This document shows, piece after piece, positions 10,651 to 20,600 of a stretch of 64,000 nucleotides of DNA (position 1 is the first letter of the stretch; each line of letters begins with the position of its first letter). The position numbers and the translations under genes were made by a program. The notes under the pieces are model-generated. The model was not told where the DNA came from. It did no database searches and saw nothing but the letters and a program-made list of their open reading frames with translations. Origin of the DNA: Pagrus major (lineage: Eukaryota; Chordata; Actinopteri; Spariformes; Sparidae); assembly GCF_040436345.1 (NCBI RefSeq), contig NC_133219.1:21293458-21357457 (forward strand), read 5' to 3'.

Positions 10651-10923
10651 TACCTGTCAGACTTATTTTGGAAGCGGTGGGTAAGAGAGTACCTTCCACT
10701 GCTCCAAGAAAGACAAAAGTGGACAAAGCCACGAAGGAATTTTTCTGTGGACGACATTGTTATTATCATGGACCCTTCTGCTCCAAGAAGTTCATGGCTA
10801 ATGGGTAAAGTGACCAAAACCTTTCCAGACAGGAGAGGTGTTGTCCGGTCAGTTCAGCTGAAGACCAAGACAGGCTTTCTGGAGAGACCTGTCACAAAAC
10901 TCTGCATGCTGTTGGAGACATAA
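10651..10923 (+). pseudogene. Remainder of the BEL integrase C-terminal domain after the amber stop
   Basis: The gag-pol frame continues without interruption from 10651 to TAA at 10921-10923. The residues fit the DUF5641-like C-terminal domain seen after BEL integrases, which suggests the stop at 10648 is a recent point change in this copy. No methionine is placed to allow separate translation. Confidence 0.8.
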
Positions 10924-11104
10924 AGATTGTTATTAAAGACTGAAATATGGATTGACTTCTAAAGAAAGAAGATTTGATTTATGGACATTTACTTCTAAAG
11001 AAAGAAGAAGAAGATTTGCACACACATACACATCCTTTTTGGCTCCTTTTTGAAATATGTTTATATAATTGTAAGTGCACACCAACACAATTATGGGGCC
11101 GGTG

Positions 11105-11462
11105 TGTAGGAGCCATTTTTTATGTTGTGCAGGTATTTGTTTTTCCACTAGGGGAAGTATATTTCAGTTACTTTCTTTTACCCCAAACCTTGCCCCAGCT
11201 GTTGTTGATCAGAAGTGTTGATTAGTTTGAGTGGAGTGGTGGTGGAAGACACACACAGTTTTTACACGGCAGCCAGAGAAACAGTAGAATCTCTTTTTGT
11301 TCTGTCAATTTACCTTATCCTTTTTGTTCAAATAAACGGGAACCTCACCCAAAGATATTACTTTTACAACTTTTCTTTTTTATTCGCTCTGGAGTCGAGT
11401 CAAGAACGAACCATCCCAAACCACCACAGGTGACAAGTTTTGCTTTTTGAATAGTCACCACA
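11105..11462 (+). repeat. 3' LTR of the BEL element
   Basis: 358 bp and apparently identical to the 5' LTR. It is followed by the GTTAC target duplication at 11463-11467, after which shoc1 intron 9 resumes. No clean polypurine tract is seen just before it. The nearest purine-rich run is at about 11000. Confidence 0.95.
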
Positions 11463-12899
11463 GTTACAAAGACTGACTTGTTAGTTGATCATGTGTGGAC
11501 ATGTTGTTTTTTTGTTGGTGTTTCTTTGTAACTTTGGTTTTGAAAGGTGCTGTAGAAATACAGTTTTAATAGAAAGAGACAGTTGTTCTTACATTAGCGC
11601 TCATTTGGTGCAGTTTCATGTCAGTGTGAATATCCTAAAGCTTGTCACTCCATTGTGAAAAGTTTTACTGAGATGCAGTCAAAACACACAAATTCCCAGA
11701 GTCTGATGTCACTGATAAGTCCGAATGGTGTTGTTTTTGTCACCTTGATGAAATACTTGTAAAAATCCAAATATAGATGTTTCTCAGACTTTTAAGAGTC
11801 TATTAACTTGAGAGCTTCCCGTGAGGCCATACAAAAAGATTTACAAGCACAGGAGACAGCAGTTGTTTTGTGAAACCCAGAAAGAAAAAAAGTGTGAGAC
11901 ACCGTAACAATCCCACACATTTCTTTCTCTTTTTGTCAGATATAGAACAAAAGCACTTCTTTTTCTTAAGGTTGTCTTTGAACTACAATATAGTCAAACC
12001 TTCTGTGAGATCTGATGTAGAATCACCTGGCATGAAGCGATTCAGTGACAAAGTGTTTGTGTTACTGTCTGCTCTGTTCATGTTCATGATATACTGGACA
12101 GACACACCTGCATGTATCTGCATAGGTTCAGTCATATCCTTGGTATCAGCTCTATATATACCGTCTTTTGATAGAGTAGTAAATAACGCCTCCCTGTGGT
12201 GAAAAACATGCAGTGCCCCTGCAGGAAAAAAAACCCCATTCAAAAGCTGTGAATGGGCTATCTAACAGTAATACCTTCGTGAGGATTCAGCAGTAGTGGA
12301 GGAAGTATTCTGATCTTTAGTGAACGTAGTAACACTGCAAAGTATTGCAGTGTAGAAATACTCTGTTTAAATTCATATTAGCATCCAAGTATACTTTAAG
12401 TACCAAATATATGTTCTCATCAGGCAAAGTGGCTCATTTGGGTATAATATTTATTATATAACGCTGCAGCTTTGCATTTCATTGTATTTTATCTGCTGGC
12501 CTTAATGAGAATCTACCACAACAAATATGAAAATATGAAGTCAGAAGTGATGTGGTGAGATTGCTTCTTTCTTGCTTTAATGTTCTGGCACACTTTGGTG
12601 TGGAGCTCCTGTATCCAATAAGAAGATGTTTTCTGTTTTCCTAATTTTTTATCTTATTTTAATAATGCCTTCACAAATTAATACACACACAGAGAAACAA
12701 ACAAAACATTCAAAGGGTGGTGAGCCTCTTGTCTAATGGAGCTGGGGTTAAAAAACAAAAAACATTCTGTCCTGCATACAACACCCTCTGTCCTTAGACC
12801 CTCGACTCGGATGAGGAAAAACTCCACGAAGAAAAAAGGGAGAAACCTCAGGAAGAGCAACAGAGGAGGGATCCCTCTCCCAGGATGGACAGGCATGAC
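11463..12899. other. End of the duplicated shoc1 intron, then non-coding DNA
   Basis: Bases 11463-11501 match shoc1 intron 9 of copy B (17258-17296). Similarity stops at 11501, so this is the right breakpoint of the segmental duplication. From there to 12899 I see no gene. Part of 12285-12420 resembles the AGTAAAAGTAC-type interspersed repeat, and short open frames elsewhere (for example 11870-12202) lack any domain or coding look. Confidence 0.6.
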
Positions 12900-13061
12900 T
12901 ACGGAAGAGTATTAGGGCCAGGGATGAGGGAAAAAATGAGAGGAGAAAGGTTTTTTTTCCATTATGCACTTCAAGAAAAAAGTCTAAATGTTGCATAATG
13001 AAAATAAAAAACTTCCTCCTGACATTTTTTTTCTCACCCCTGGCCCTAATACTCTTCTGTA
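12900..13061. mobile_element. 162-bp foldback DNA element (MITE), TAC...GTA ends, 6-bp target duplication
   Basis: The ends are TACGGAAGAGTATTAGGG on the left and, reading inward on the other strand, TACAGAAGAGTATTAGGG on the right. The two arms pair over nearly the whole element, so it would fold into one long hairpin. The 6-bp direct repeat CATGAC flanks it (12894-12899 and 13062-13067). It has no coding capacity. The ends share TAC(G/A)GAAG and the 6-bp duplication with the larger element at 55952-56708. From memory of Repbase classes, TAY...RTA ends and 6-bp duplications fit the IS3EU superfamily. That assignment is an inference. Confidence 0.85.
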
Positions 13062-13359
13062 CATGACAGATGTTGTAAGTACAGAACCGAACAATGTTTA
13101 CAATCTATCTGTAATTTAAAGAGATGACCAAGAGATGATGTCAATTTGGGGGTCAGTATCTTGCTCAAGGATACTGCCAGGTCTCTAATTCAGGCTTAAG
13201 GGTTAAAGGGTTAGGGTTCAGGGACTTTAAGGAGGGTCACACCTACAGACAATTTAGACTAACCGATTAACCTTACTTTTTTGTGCGTCTTTTGACTGTG
13301 GGAGGAAGCCGGAGCACCCGGAGAGAACCCACAATGGTTAAGGGTTAGGGCTCAGGAGT
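13062..13359. other. Non-coding stretch with a common fish repeat core
   Basis: No gene is seen. It contains GACTGTGGGAGGAAGCCGGA at about 13296 and an almost identical copy at about 13482. I recognise this as a motif found in many fish genomes, but I cannot name the family. A GGGTTAAAGGGTTAGGG patch at 13200 is too short to be telomeric. Confidence 0.4.
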
Positions 13360-13998
13360 TCAGGGACGAGCTACTGTGATCTGAACTCTGGTCTTATTCT
13401 TAGCTGAGCCTCTCACATCTGATCTGGAGAGCACTGACTTTTTTAGACTAACGATTAACTTAACTTTTTTTGCATGTCTTTGGACTGTGGGAGGAAGCCG
13501 GAGCACACTCTTAATCGGTGGGATCAGTGGACGGGTCAGAGACATCCTGGCCGGCAGGTCCGGCAGGGGGGAAAGTGGACCGGGTTTTGATTGTTGGCAG
13601 GTTTTGATTGTCTTTTCAATCCTCATCTCCTTCCTCTTAATCTCTGGGATCAGCGGATGGGTCAGAGACATCCCGGCCGGCAGGGCTGGCAGGTCCGGCA
13701 GGGCTGGCACGTCCGGCAGGGGGGGAAGTCTTCGAGGTTTTGATTGTTGGCAGGTTTTGATTGTCTTTTCAATTCTCATCTCCTTCCTTTTAATCGGTGG
13801 GATCAGTGGACGGGTCAGAGACATCCCAGCCGGCAGGGCCCGCAGGACCGGCACATCCAACAGGGGGGGAAGTCTACGAGGTTTTGATTGTTGGCAGGTT
13901 TTGATTGTCTTTTCAATTCTCATCTCCTTCCTCTTAATCTCTGGGATCAGTGGACGGGTCAGGTCCGGCAGGGGGGGAAGTTGTCCTTTTCTGTTCAT
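13360..13998 (-). pseudogene. Proline-rich repeat ORF, truncated second copy of the coiled-coil gene
   Basis: The ATG at 13998 is the same MNRKG start as the gene at 1-1551, and the frame stays open for 212 codons. The protein is basic and Pro-rich. A unit containing KRKEMRIEKTIKTCQQSKP occurs three times at 48-51 codon spacing, where copy A has it once. Linkers are PLPD, LPAG and SLTRPLIP motifs. No coiled-coil part follows. Instead the C-terminal ~50 residues run through the antisense of a common interspersed repeat (near 13,480), so the original 3' end was lost or replaced. The same CCAAT-bearing promoter lies upstream. It may be expressed as a short protein or may be dead. The open frame through the repeats allows either, and I favour a truncated pseudogene. 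Confidence 0.5.
13505..13990. repeat. Tandem repeat of ~144-153 bp in the Pro-rich ORF
   Basis: The TTGATTGTTGGCAGGTTTTG core occurs near 13588, 13741 and 13885, that is at 153- and 144-bp spacing, both multiples of three. Each unit also carries a GGGATCAGTGGACGGGTCAG segment and GGCCGGCAGG runs. Copy A has a single unit near 1400, so the array expanded after duplication, or contracted in copy A. Confidence 0.85.
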
Positions 13999-14649
13999 CT
14001 TCTTATCTTGAAGAAATTGACGCACTTTACTGAAAATCTTGCTTCGATATAGCTGGGATAAAACCTGGCTTTGTATATTCCTGAACTGACTGCAACACCT
14101 CTACTACTGTGATGTGTGTCTTATAGCAGTGATCAGAGGAATGGAAGGAATGGTCACACTCAATCAAAGAGTTTGCCAGCTTTAGAATCCAGATCAAAGC
14201 CCCAGTTCTCCATTTCAATCAATAACATTCTCTCCTGCTCTCCCATTGGTTGATAGCCATGCTGATAGTGTTGGTGTAATAATGTATCCAGTCGCATAAA
14301 ATCAAAACCATCTTCATGTCAAATGGGCTATGTGAGAAAGTATGTTTTCATGCGATGTGACCCTTTAATTCATCTGCCAACCCCCAAGTCCTCAAGACTT
14401 CCCCACAATGCAACTCCTGCATGGATGTCTTAGTATTATAATGGACAATAAAAGATGATTAATGGAAGATTTAACAAATAAGTCAACGCATCAATTAACT
14501 GCTTTTCCTAGATGCTTCAAATATAATTTTCTACCAATTTTCGCAATTTTGCGATTAATGCTATCAATTAGGGTGAACGAACAACTGATTCATCCTCAAT
14601 AAACGATCTTTGGCTGCGTCTCTGCTGGACACAACAGCTCGTTGTCATT
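13999..14649. promoter_or_regulatory. Bidirectional promoter region, copy B (intact shoc1)
   Basis: It lies between the divergent Pro-rich ORF and shoc1 exon 1. The inverted CCAAT box is at 14245-14249. The presumed untranslated exon 1 of shoc1 ends at 14651 with a GTAAGT donor, and its 5' end is not determinable, probably within about 100 bp upstream. No clear TATA box precedes it. The region is a close match to 1552-2189. Confidence 0.5.
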
Positions 14650-17600
14650 ATGTAAGTTTGATGCTAACTAGCACAGTCGGGTTATTCAAGTTTTATCTGC
14701 TCAATTTGCGTCGTTTAAGCTTTAGTTTCAGCAGATTAATGTACGAGTCCAAGGCGATGGAAAATAAGTTAGCCAAACAGCGTTGTAACTTTGCTAGCTT
14801 ACTCGGAAAACATAGCTAAGCTAACTAACTAGCTAACCAAGCTAAAGTAGCTGTTGTAATAACGTTAGACATCTTAAGTAACGTTACTCTTTATTATCGG
14901 AGTACTTGTACTTGACTTGAGTATTTCCATTTTCTGCGACATTATACTTCTACTCCAGTAAAATTCAGACTGAAGTATTGCTGTTTTTACTCCAATGCAT
15001 TCATGTAATGCCTTTTATTAATACAAAATATAAACAAATAAATGATCGTGATTATGATTAGACTTTATTGATCCTGGGGGGAAATACACAAGCCACAGTA
15101 TGTGAAGTAATTAAACATTTACCCACCTTTATCAGCTAATCTTATGAGTAATTTACACATTAATGCATGACTATAATCTAGGGATATAACGTGATTCTGA
15201 TGTCGGCCATTTTGCATAATGAGTACTTATATTTGTGTTATACATACATGTAAGTACACTTAAAATTAGTCAGGGATATGTTAGTGTTTCACTGGATTGC
15301 TTTTCTTCTGGGATTTGTGTTTTGTGAATAAGTTTTGGGGACCAAAATTAAGAAATTAAAAAGAAAGAATCATGACATCAATGTTTGCCTTAATTATATG
15401 TGTACTGTTCTTTGTATGACTTTCACAGGTCAGAAAATGACAGCTGTTTTCCTGCTCAGATTTTCTCTGCTAACAGATATAAAGCTCTCGACTATGTTTT
15501 TGAGGTGAGTGTGTGGCTTGTTAATTTTTCCTCACAGTTTGTCATTAAACCCTGATGCCATGTTGCCCTGCCTCCCTCCTTCGCCTGTCTGTCTTCCTTT
15601 CAGGCCACCACTAATCAGAACGTAATGATGAATTTGCTGGCGCTGCCAACACCTTACTTCACTGGCGCTAGTGACCTGTACCCCCACAGCGGAAAGCTGC
15701 CTGATGTCACCTACAGGACACCGTGGGTCAGAGGTACACAAGTCGACCCTGGTTTTGGCATGTTTTATGAGTCATGACGAGGGATTAGATTTAAGTTCAA
15801 CACAATATATAGCCCGATGTTCTGTGGCCCAGTCCATTTTGTACTAACTTTTGGTTTTCATTTAATTGAACAAATTGAACAAACAGGCAGTCGGTATGAA
15901 ATTCAAACTTTATCAAAAAAAGTGATGATATTGACTTTTACACTTGTTATAGGAAAGGTGATCTCCACCTGCAAACTCTTTGTCAATGGCTCTGTGCTCG
16001 ATGACCTGGGAGAAATAACGCAAACAGTTAATTCACCAGAAAGGTGATTTGAAACCCCTCTCAGTGTGCACCATTTCAATCTCATTATGTTTCATAATTT
16101 GAGTTGTAATATCAATATTTATTTATTCCAGATTTAAGGTTACTCTGAGTGAAGTGAAAGGGGATGTGGAGCGGATACCCAGCTCTAATCCTGACTCATT
16201 GAATGATCTAGACTTGGATGAGTATATTTGTCTTTTAAAAGAGTCCCAGATCAAGGATCAATGTCAGGAAACATTTTTCAAGTTGACAGCTGACCAGATG
16301 AAGCCTGGAAGTCAGAACAAAGGTAACTCAACGTTCCTGGCAGCACTTAAAGAATATCTGTCTCTCATTTACTCCCTTCCACTCAAGTAACTGATTTGAC
16401 TGTGACACCGATCTTCTTTCTCTCTAAAAATATGTTGACATCTGTCAAAGATCTCCTCCTGCCAGAAGAGCTCATGGCTGTCGACTACCTGTCACAATTT
16501 AAGAGACATTTACCCACGCTGAAAGCCATGTTGTCGAGGTTGAGGACCCTTCCTGTGGCCGACCCTCTGCTGAGCTCAGCAGGAGATACCCTCTCTGAGG
16601 ACACCATATTCAGGTTTGAATGTTCAGTGGTTGTTTCATCCTCAAATATGCTTTTAAGGTGCAAGAAATGATTCTTACCTGCTTTATTGTTCCATTCATT
16701 TCCTGGTTTGTGTGTAATGTTAAAACTTGTTTCAGGCACTGTGCGTCTTATGAGAAGCCTCCTGATGTGACCGCCACTGATGTTCAGACGTGTGCAAACA
16801 TTAATGAGGAGTTTGTTAAAGAGTCACTGATGAAGGAAGAGGTAGTTAAAAATGATAAATACCAAAAGGTGTGCTTATGTATGAAATGGTTTTAACATTG
16901 GTAATTTTTTCTCTATAGTCTCTGCTATTGCCAGTTGTAGTGGACACAATGAATCTGAGCCAGGAAGATTACACTGCCTTTTCAAGCATCCATGGTCGTA
17001 TGAATGTTGTTCCTGAACAGCTGGATGAAGACACTCCAGTCGTGGATGTGCTTCATAGAGGTGAAGACAAGATGAGATCTATTTTAGATCAAATTAAAAT
17101 GCACAGGCAAGTTAGCTGAAACACTTTAGTCACAAATCTTCACGTTTCCCTTTCAGATGTATCAGTACCAGCAGACATTTCCCATGAAATGGGAAGTCCA
17201 AATGAGGAGTCCAGCAAGATGAATAGAGGCCTGGTAGAGTCAGAAGTGGCAGGTAAAAGTTAGAAAGACTGACTTGTTAGTTGACCATGTGTGGACAGAA
17301 ATCTTTTCTACAGCAGCTGATTTACCAAAGTTTACCACTGCTAGCAGCGATGGAAGAAGTATTCAAACCAAATGCTCGAGTAAAAGTCGCAGTACTCACT
17401 ATTAAATCACAAGTAACAGTCCTGCATTCCAGATTTTACTTCACTTACTAGTACTCATTTTGCAAAATGGCCCCGATCAGTGTTATACTATTGGATCATT
17501 ATTAATGATGTTTATATGTGTAAGCAGTACTGTTGTGTGTCTCAACATATTAGCTTCTGACAGTAATGGATGCTACACATCCTGAACAAAAAGAGAAGCC

Positions 17601-20600
17601 TGTTAATTTCTTCAATAAAATTAAATAAATACTCCTACGCCTTTCACATGTTGCTTCATCACATTTGCTCAGTGCTTGATTGCCAACAGGTGTTTCTTTA
17701 AATAATCAGGTGCTGATTAGCGGAGAATCCCGCGAGGTCATATTACCTTATACAAACACACTTCAAAAATCAACAGCAATGGGCAGCAGCAACTGCAATT
17801 CCACTATTCAAGTCTATAAACAATTTCCACTTTACAAAAGATACAACTCAGAGTACACAGTCTGGCTGATCCATCTACAATACTACAGAAGATAAGCAGA
17901 TACAGAACGCATACCATTTCATAAAATATCATAGATATATCACAGAGTACAGAGTACATGAATTTCCTCACAAGAGACATGTCAAAATGGTAGAAAAGAT
18001 TAGAAAAAGAGTGAAATACATTAAACTACGTCACAAAAGTCCGGATGTATGCATTGCCAAATGCCAACAATCTAATTAATTGAAAAAAGTAGAAATAATA
18101 GAATAATGAATAAATAATATAAATCAGGAAAAAGAGGTTATTATTACAGAATTCTTTCAATGTCAAACCCACCAACTACAGCTCTACTCACCTTTTATAA
18201 GTATGAGGCTGGTAGCTGCTATGTTCTTAAAAGTAATGTTCCTCTCAGGACGTGTGATCCCTCTGACTGAAATGGAGCTGGACATAACTTTGACGTCAAC
18301 TCCCAAAACCAGTCCAACCCAGATCTGTCTGTCCACATGTGAACTCCAGAAGGAGGAGTTGTCACCGCACAGCAGACGGTGAGTGATGGTACCAAGTTAC
18401 CATGTGGTCAGACTGGTAATACAGCCGTTATCCTGGTGAGATTTTCATATATTTTTTATCAGTTACTGAACTTACGGAAAGAAAACTCACTTAAATTGCT
18501 CTGATAGTCAAATAGTGGACGTGAAAAGCATTTCTATTACAAAAAAGATGAACAAAATCCTATTGAGACAGTAGCCACACAATTTACATGTCAAATTCGT
18601 CTTTTTAATGCAATTGTTGCGCCATGTAGAGAAACTCTTATATCATTAAGGATTGTCTTGTAGGTCTTTGGTGTCAACAAGCACTCAGAGAGAGATGGAG
18701 GCGGCACTTTGGAGGGCAGAGAAGCATCCGACCTCTGTGGTGGGCTTTGTGTTGGCAGGTAATTACAAGGTTTTGCTTTACAGTTTTGTAATTAAAGGGC
18801 CACTACTCCAATTCGCCATCGGTGATAAGCGTATGATAGCAAAGCTGTGAAGCTTACTCGTTTTTAAATTGAATTTTTTACAAACTTCCACAAATTCTTG
18901 AACAAACAAACATTCTGACAAACAGACAAATAAGATGCATTTAGGAACATTCACATATAGGTGCAACCTAATTAAAATATTCAAATAAAGATTAGACAAA
19001 CATAGAGAAGTGTAAAAGACCCTAGCTAAATTTGTAGGCTTGGTCTGTTAACTATAACATGGGTTGGTTGTAATAAACACAAGATTGTAGTTTTCTTATC
19101 TGTGCTGCTTAGTTTAACATTAGCTGTAACATAACAGGATATCCAAAACTTCTATCCACAACAACTGGATAATTGGGCATCCTAGCACATAACCAAATAG
19201 CTTAAAGCAGACTGTTTTATTATGTTGTGTTGGAGTTTGTGTGTGATGTAGACGAGAAAGACAGACATGGGAATATCTCCTCTTGATATTATTTTAATGA
19301 AGATCAATCTTCAGTCGATATGTTACAACTCATATGAAATATCACATAAATATTCACTATGACGTTAAAACACAAGCCCACAGTGGACACAAACTGTAGC
19401 AAAAATGTAGATGAATATTTCATGTCAACAAAAAACTCTTTGGACACTTATTTTTACTGTAGGGTTCCACATAATGTGTGCATGTACTGCAACACTACAG
19501 CACAGAGTATTGTAGATGTAATAAAGAACACACCTGGTTCCTGGATATTTCTGGATTACACAAACACACACACTTATACACACAATCAGTGACACGTTAA
19601 AGTGCCTTGGCCTCCGTCATGAAGGGCTGCTTTAAGCTTTTCAAACCACCAGATGTCGTTGTTCTTCCTGAATTTAAAGCTTCAAATCGGTTTGTTAGAA
19701 TGAGATTTAAAGGATACAACAGAGTTTTTGGGGGACACCTCTGCTTCTGCAGCCTCTAAGAAGCAGACATTCATTTATTACTATACAGTTGTATACACAC
19801 ATGCATGTTTATTAGCTCATTGTTCAGGATAATCCTTAGTAGTTTTCTTTAGGTTTTTGTCAGAAGAAAATTGTTTGCTGGTGCCTCATTTATTTAAAGT
19901 ATAGGAATACCTAATATTTAAACATTTTATTGCAAATTGAGTTTGTTTAGTTATTTATAGTTAAACACAAAATGTTGACAAATACTATGTGAAAGGCTCT
20001 TTGTTTTAGAGACCTACAGTATACAACATATGTCTTTTACAAAGAATGTAATTTAAAATCTAATCTGCTGTTTTTCTTCCAGAGCCTCAAATATGTGACT
20101 CACCTGTTGAGTTCCATCCTCTGTCTGAGGCCTTGAAAGTTATAAAGTTGGAGAAACAAAATTTTGTCTGCGTTGATGACAAACTGCAGACTGAGACGGA
20201 GACAGGAGACCTGGAGGTTTATTTGTGTGGCAACTGTGAGTTCACGGAGGACACGAGATCTGAGTTTACCCCCACCAAGCAACTAGCGATGGAAGACTTC
20301 AAAAAACTGTCACCTGAACATGACGAGGGTGGGTAGTGTTTTTTATTGAATCAGTTTTGTTAGAGGATGGAAGTGAATATGGTAATTATATCAAAGTAGA
20401 GTGGGAAGTGGGAATACATACAACAACAACATATTTTTATTAGAACATTTATCTCTATTTATAGAAAGAGTTGCAGCCTAACCTCCTGATTATTGCTCTT
20501 TATGTATTGCATCCAACCAGTCTTAGTGATTTAGAGCATTAAAATTGTAGAGATTTAGAGATTGTTGCAGCAGATTTCTGACATATTATCTCGTCTCCTC

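Larger units (their letters stand above)
4004..11462 (+). mobile_element. BEL/Pao LTR retrotransposon, full length
   Basis: The element has two 358-bp LTRs (4004-4361 and 11105-11462), each starting TGTAGGAGCC and ending CACCACA. The 5-bp direct repeat GTTAC flanks it on both sides (3999-4003 and 11463-11467). I found no difference between the two LTRs on reading through them, which implies a very recent insertion. Inside are a ~390-bp leader and one long gag-pol frame ordered gag, protease, reverse transcriptase, RNase H, integrase. That order and the A17-type protease define the BEL/Pao group. A convincing primer binding site was not identified. The element lies in intron 9 of shoc1 copy A, which was already non-functional or free to decay. 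Confidence 0.95.

Noticed and set aside
13195-13235. TTAGGG-like interstitial telomere
   Set aside because: Only one perfect unit among irregular GGGTTA sequences; not a telomeric array.
17061-17119. Possible GC-AG donor (CACAG/GCAAGT) extending shoc1 exon 8
   Set aside because: Using it puts exon 9 in a frame with an early TGA. The GT donor at 17060/17061 keeps exon 9 open and in phase.
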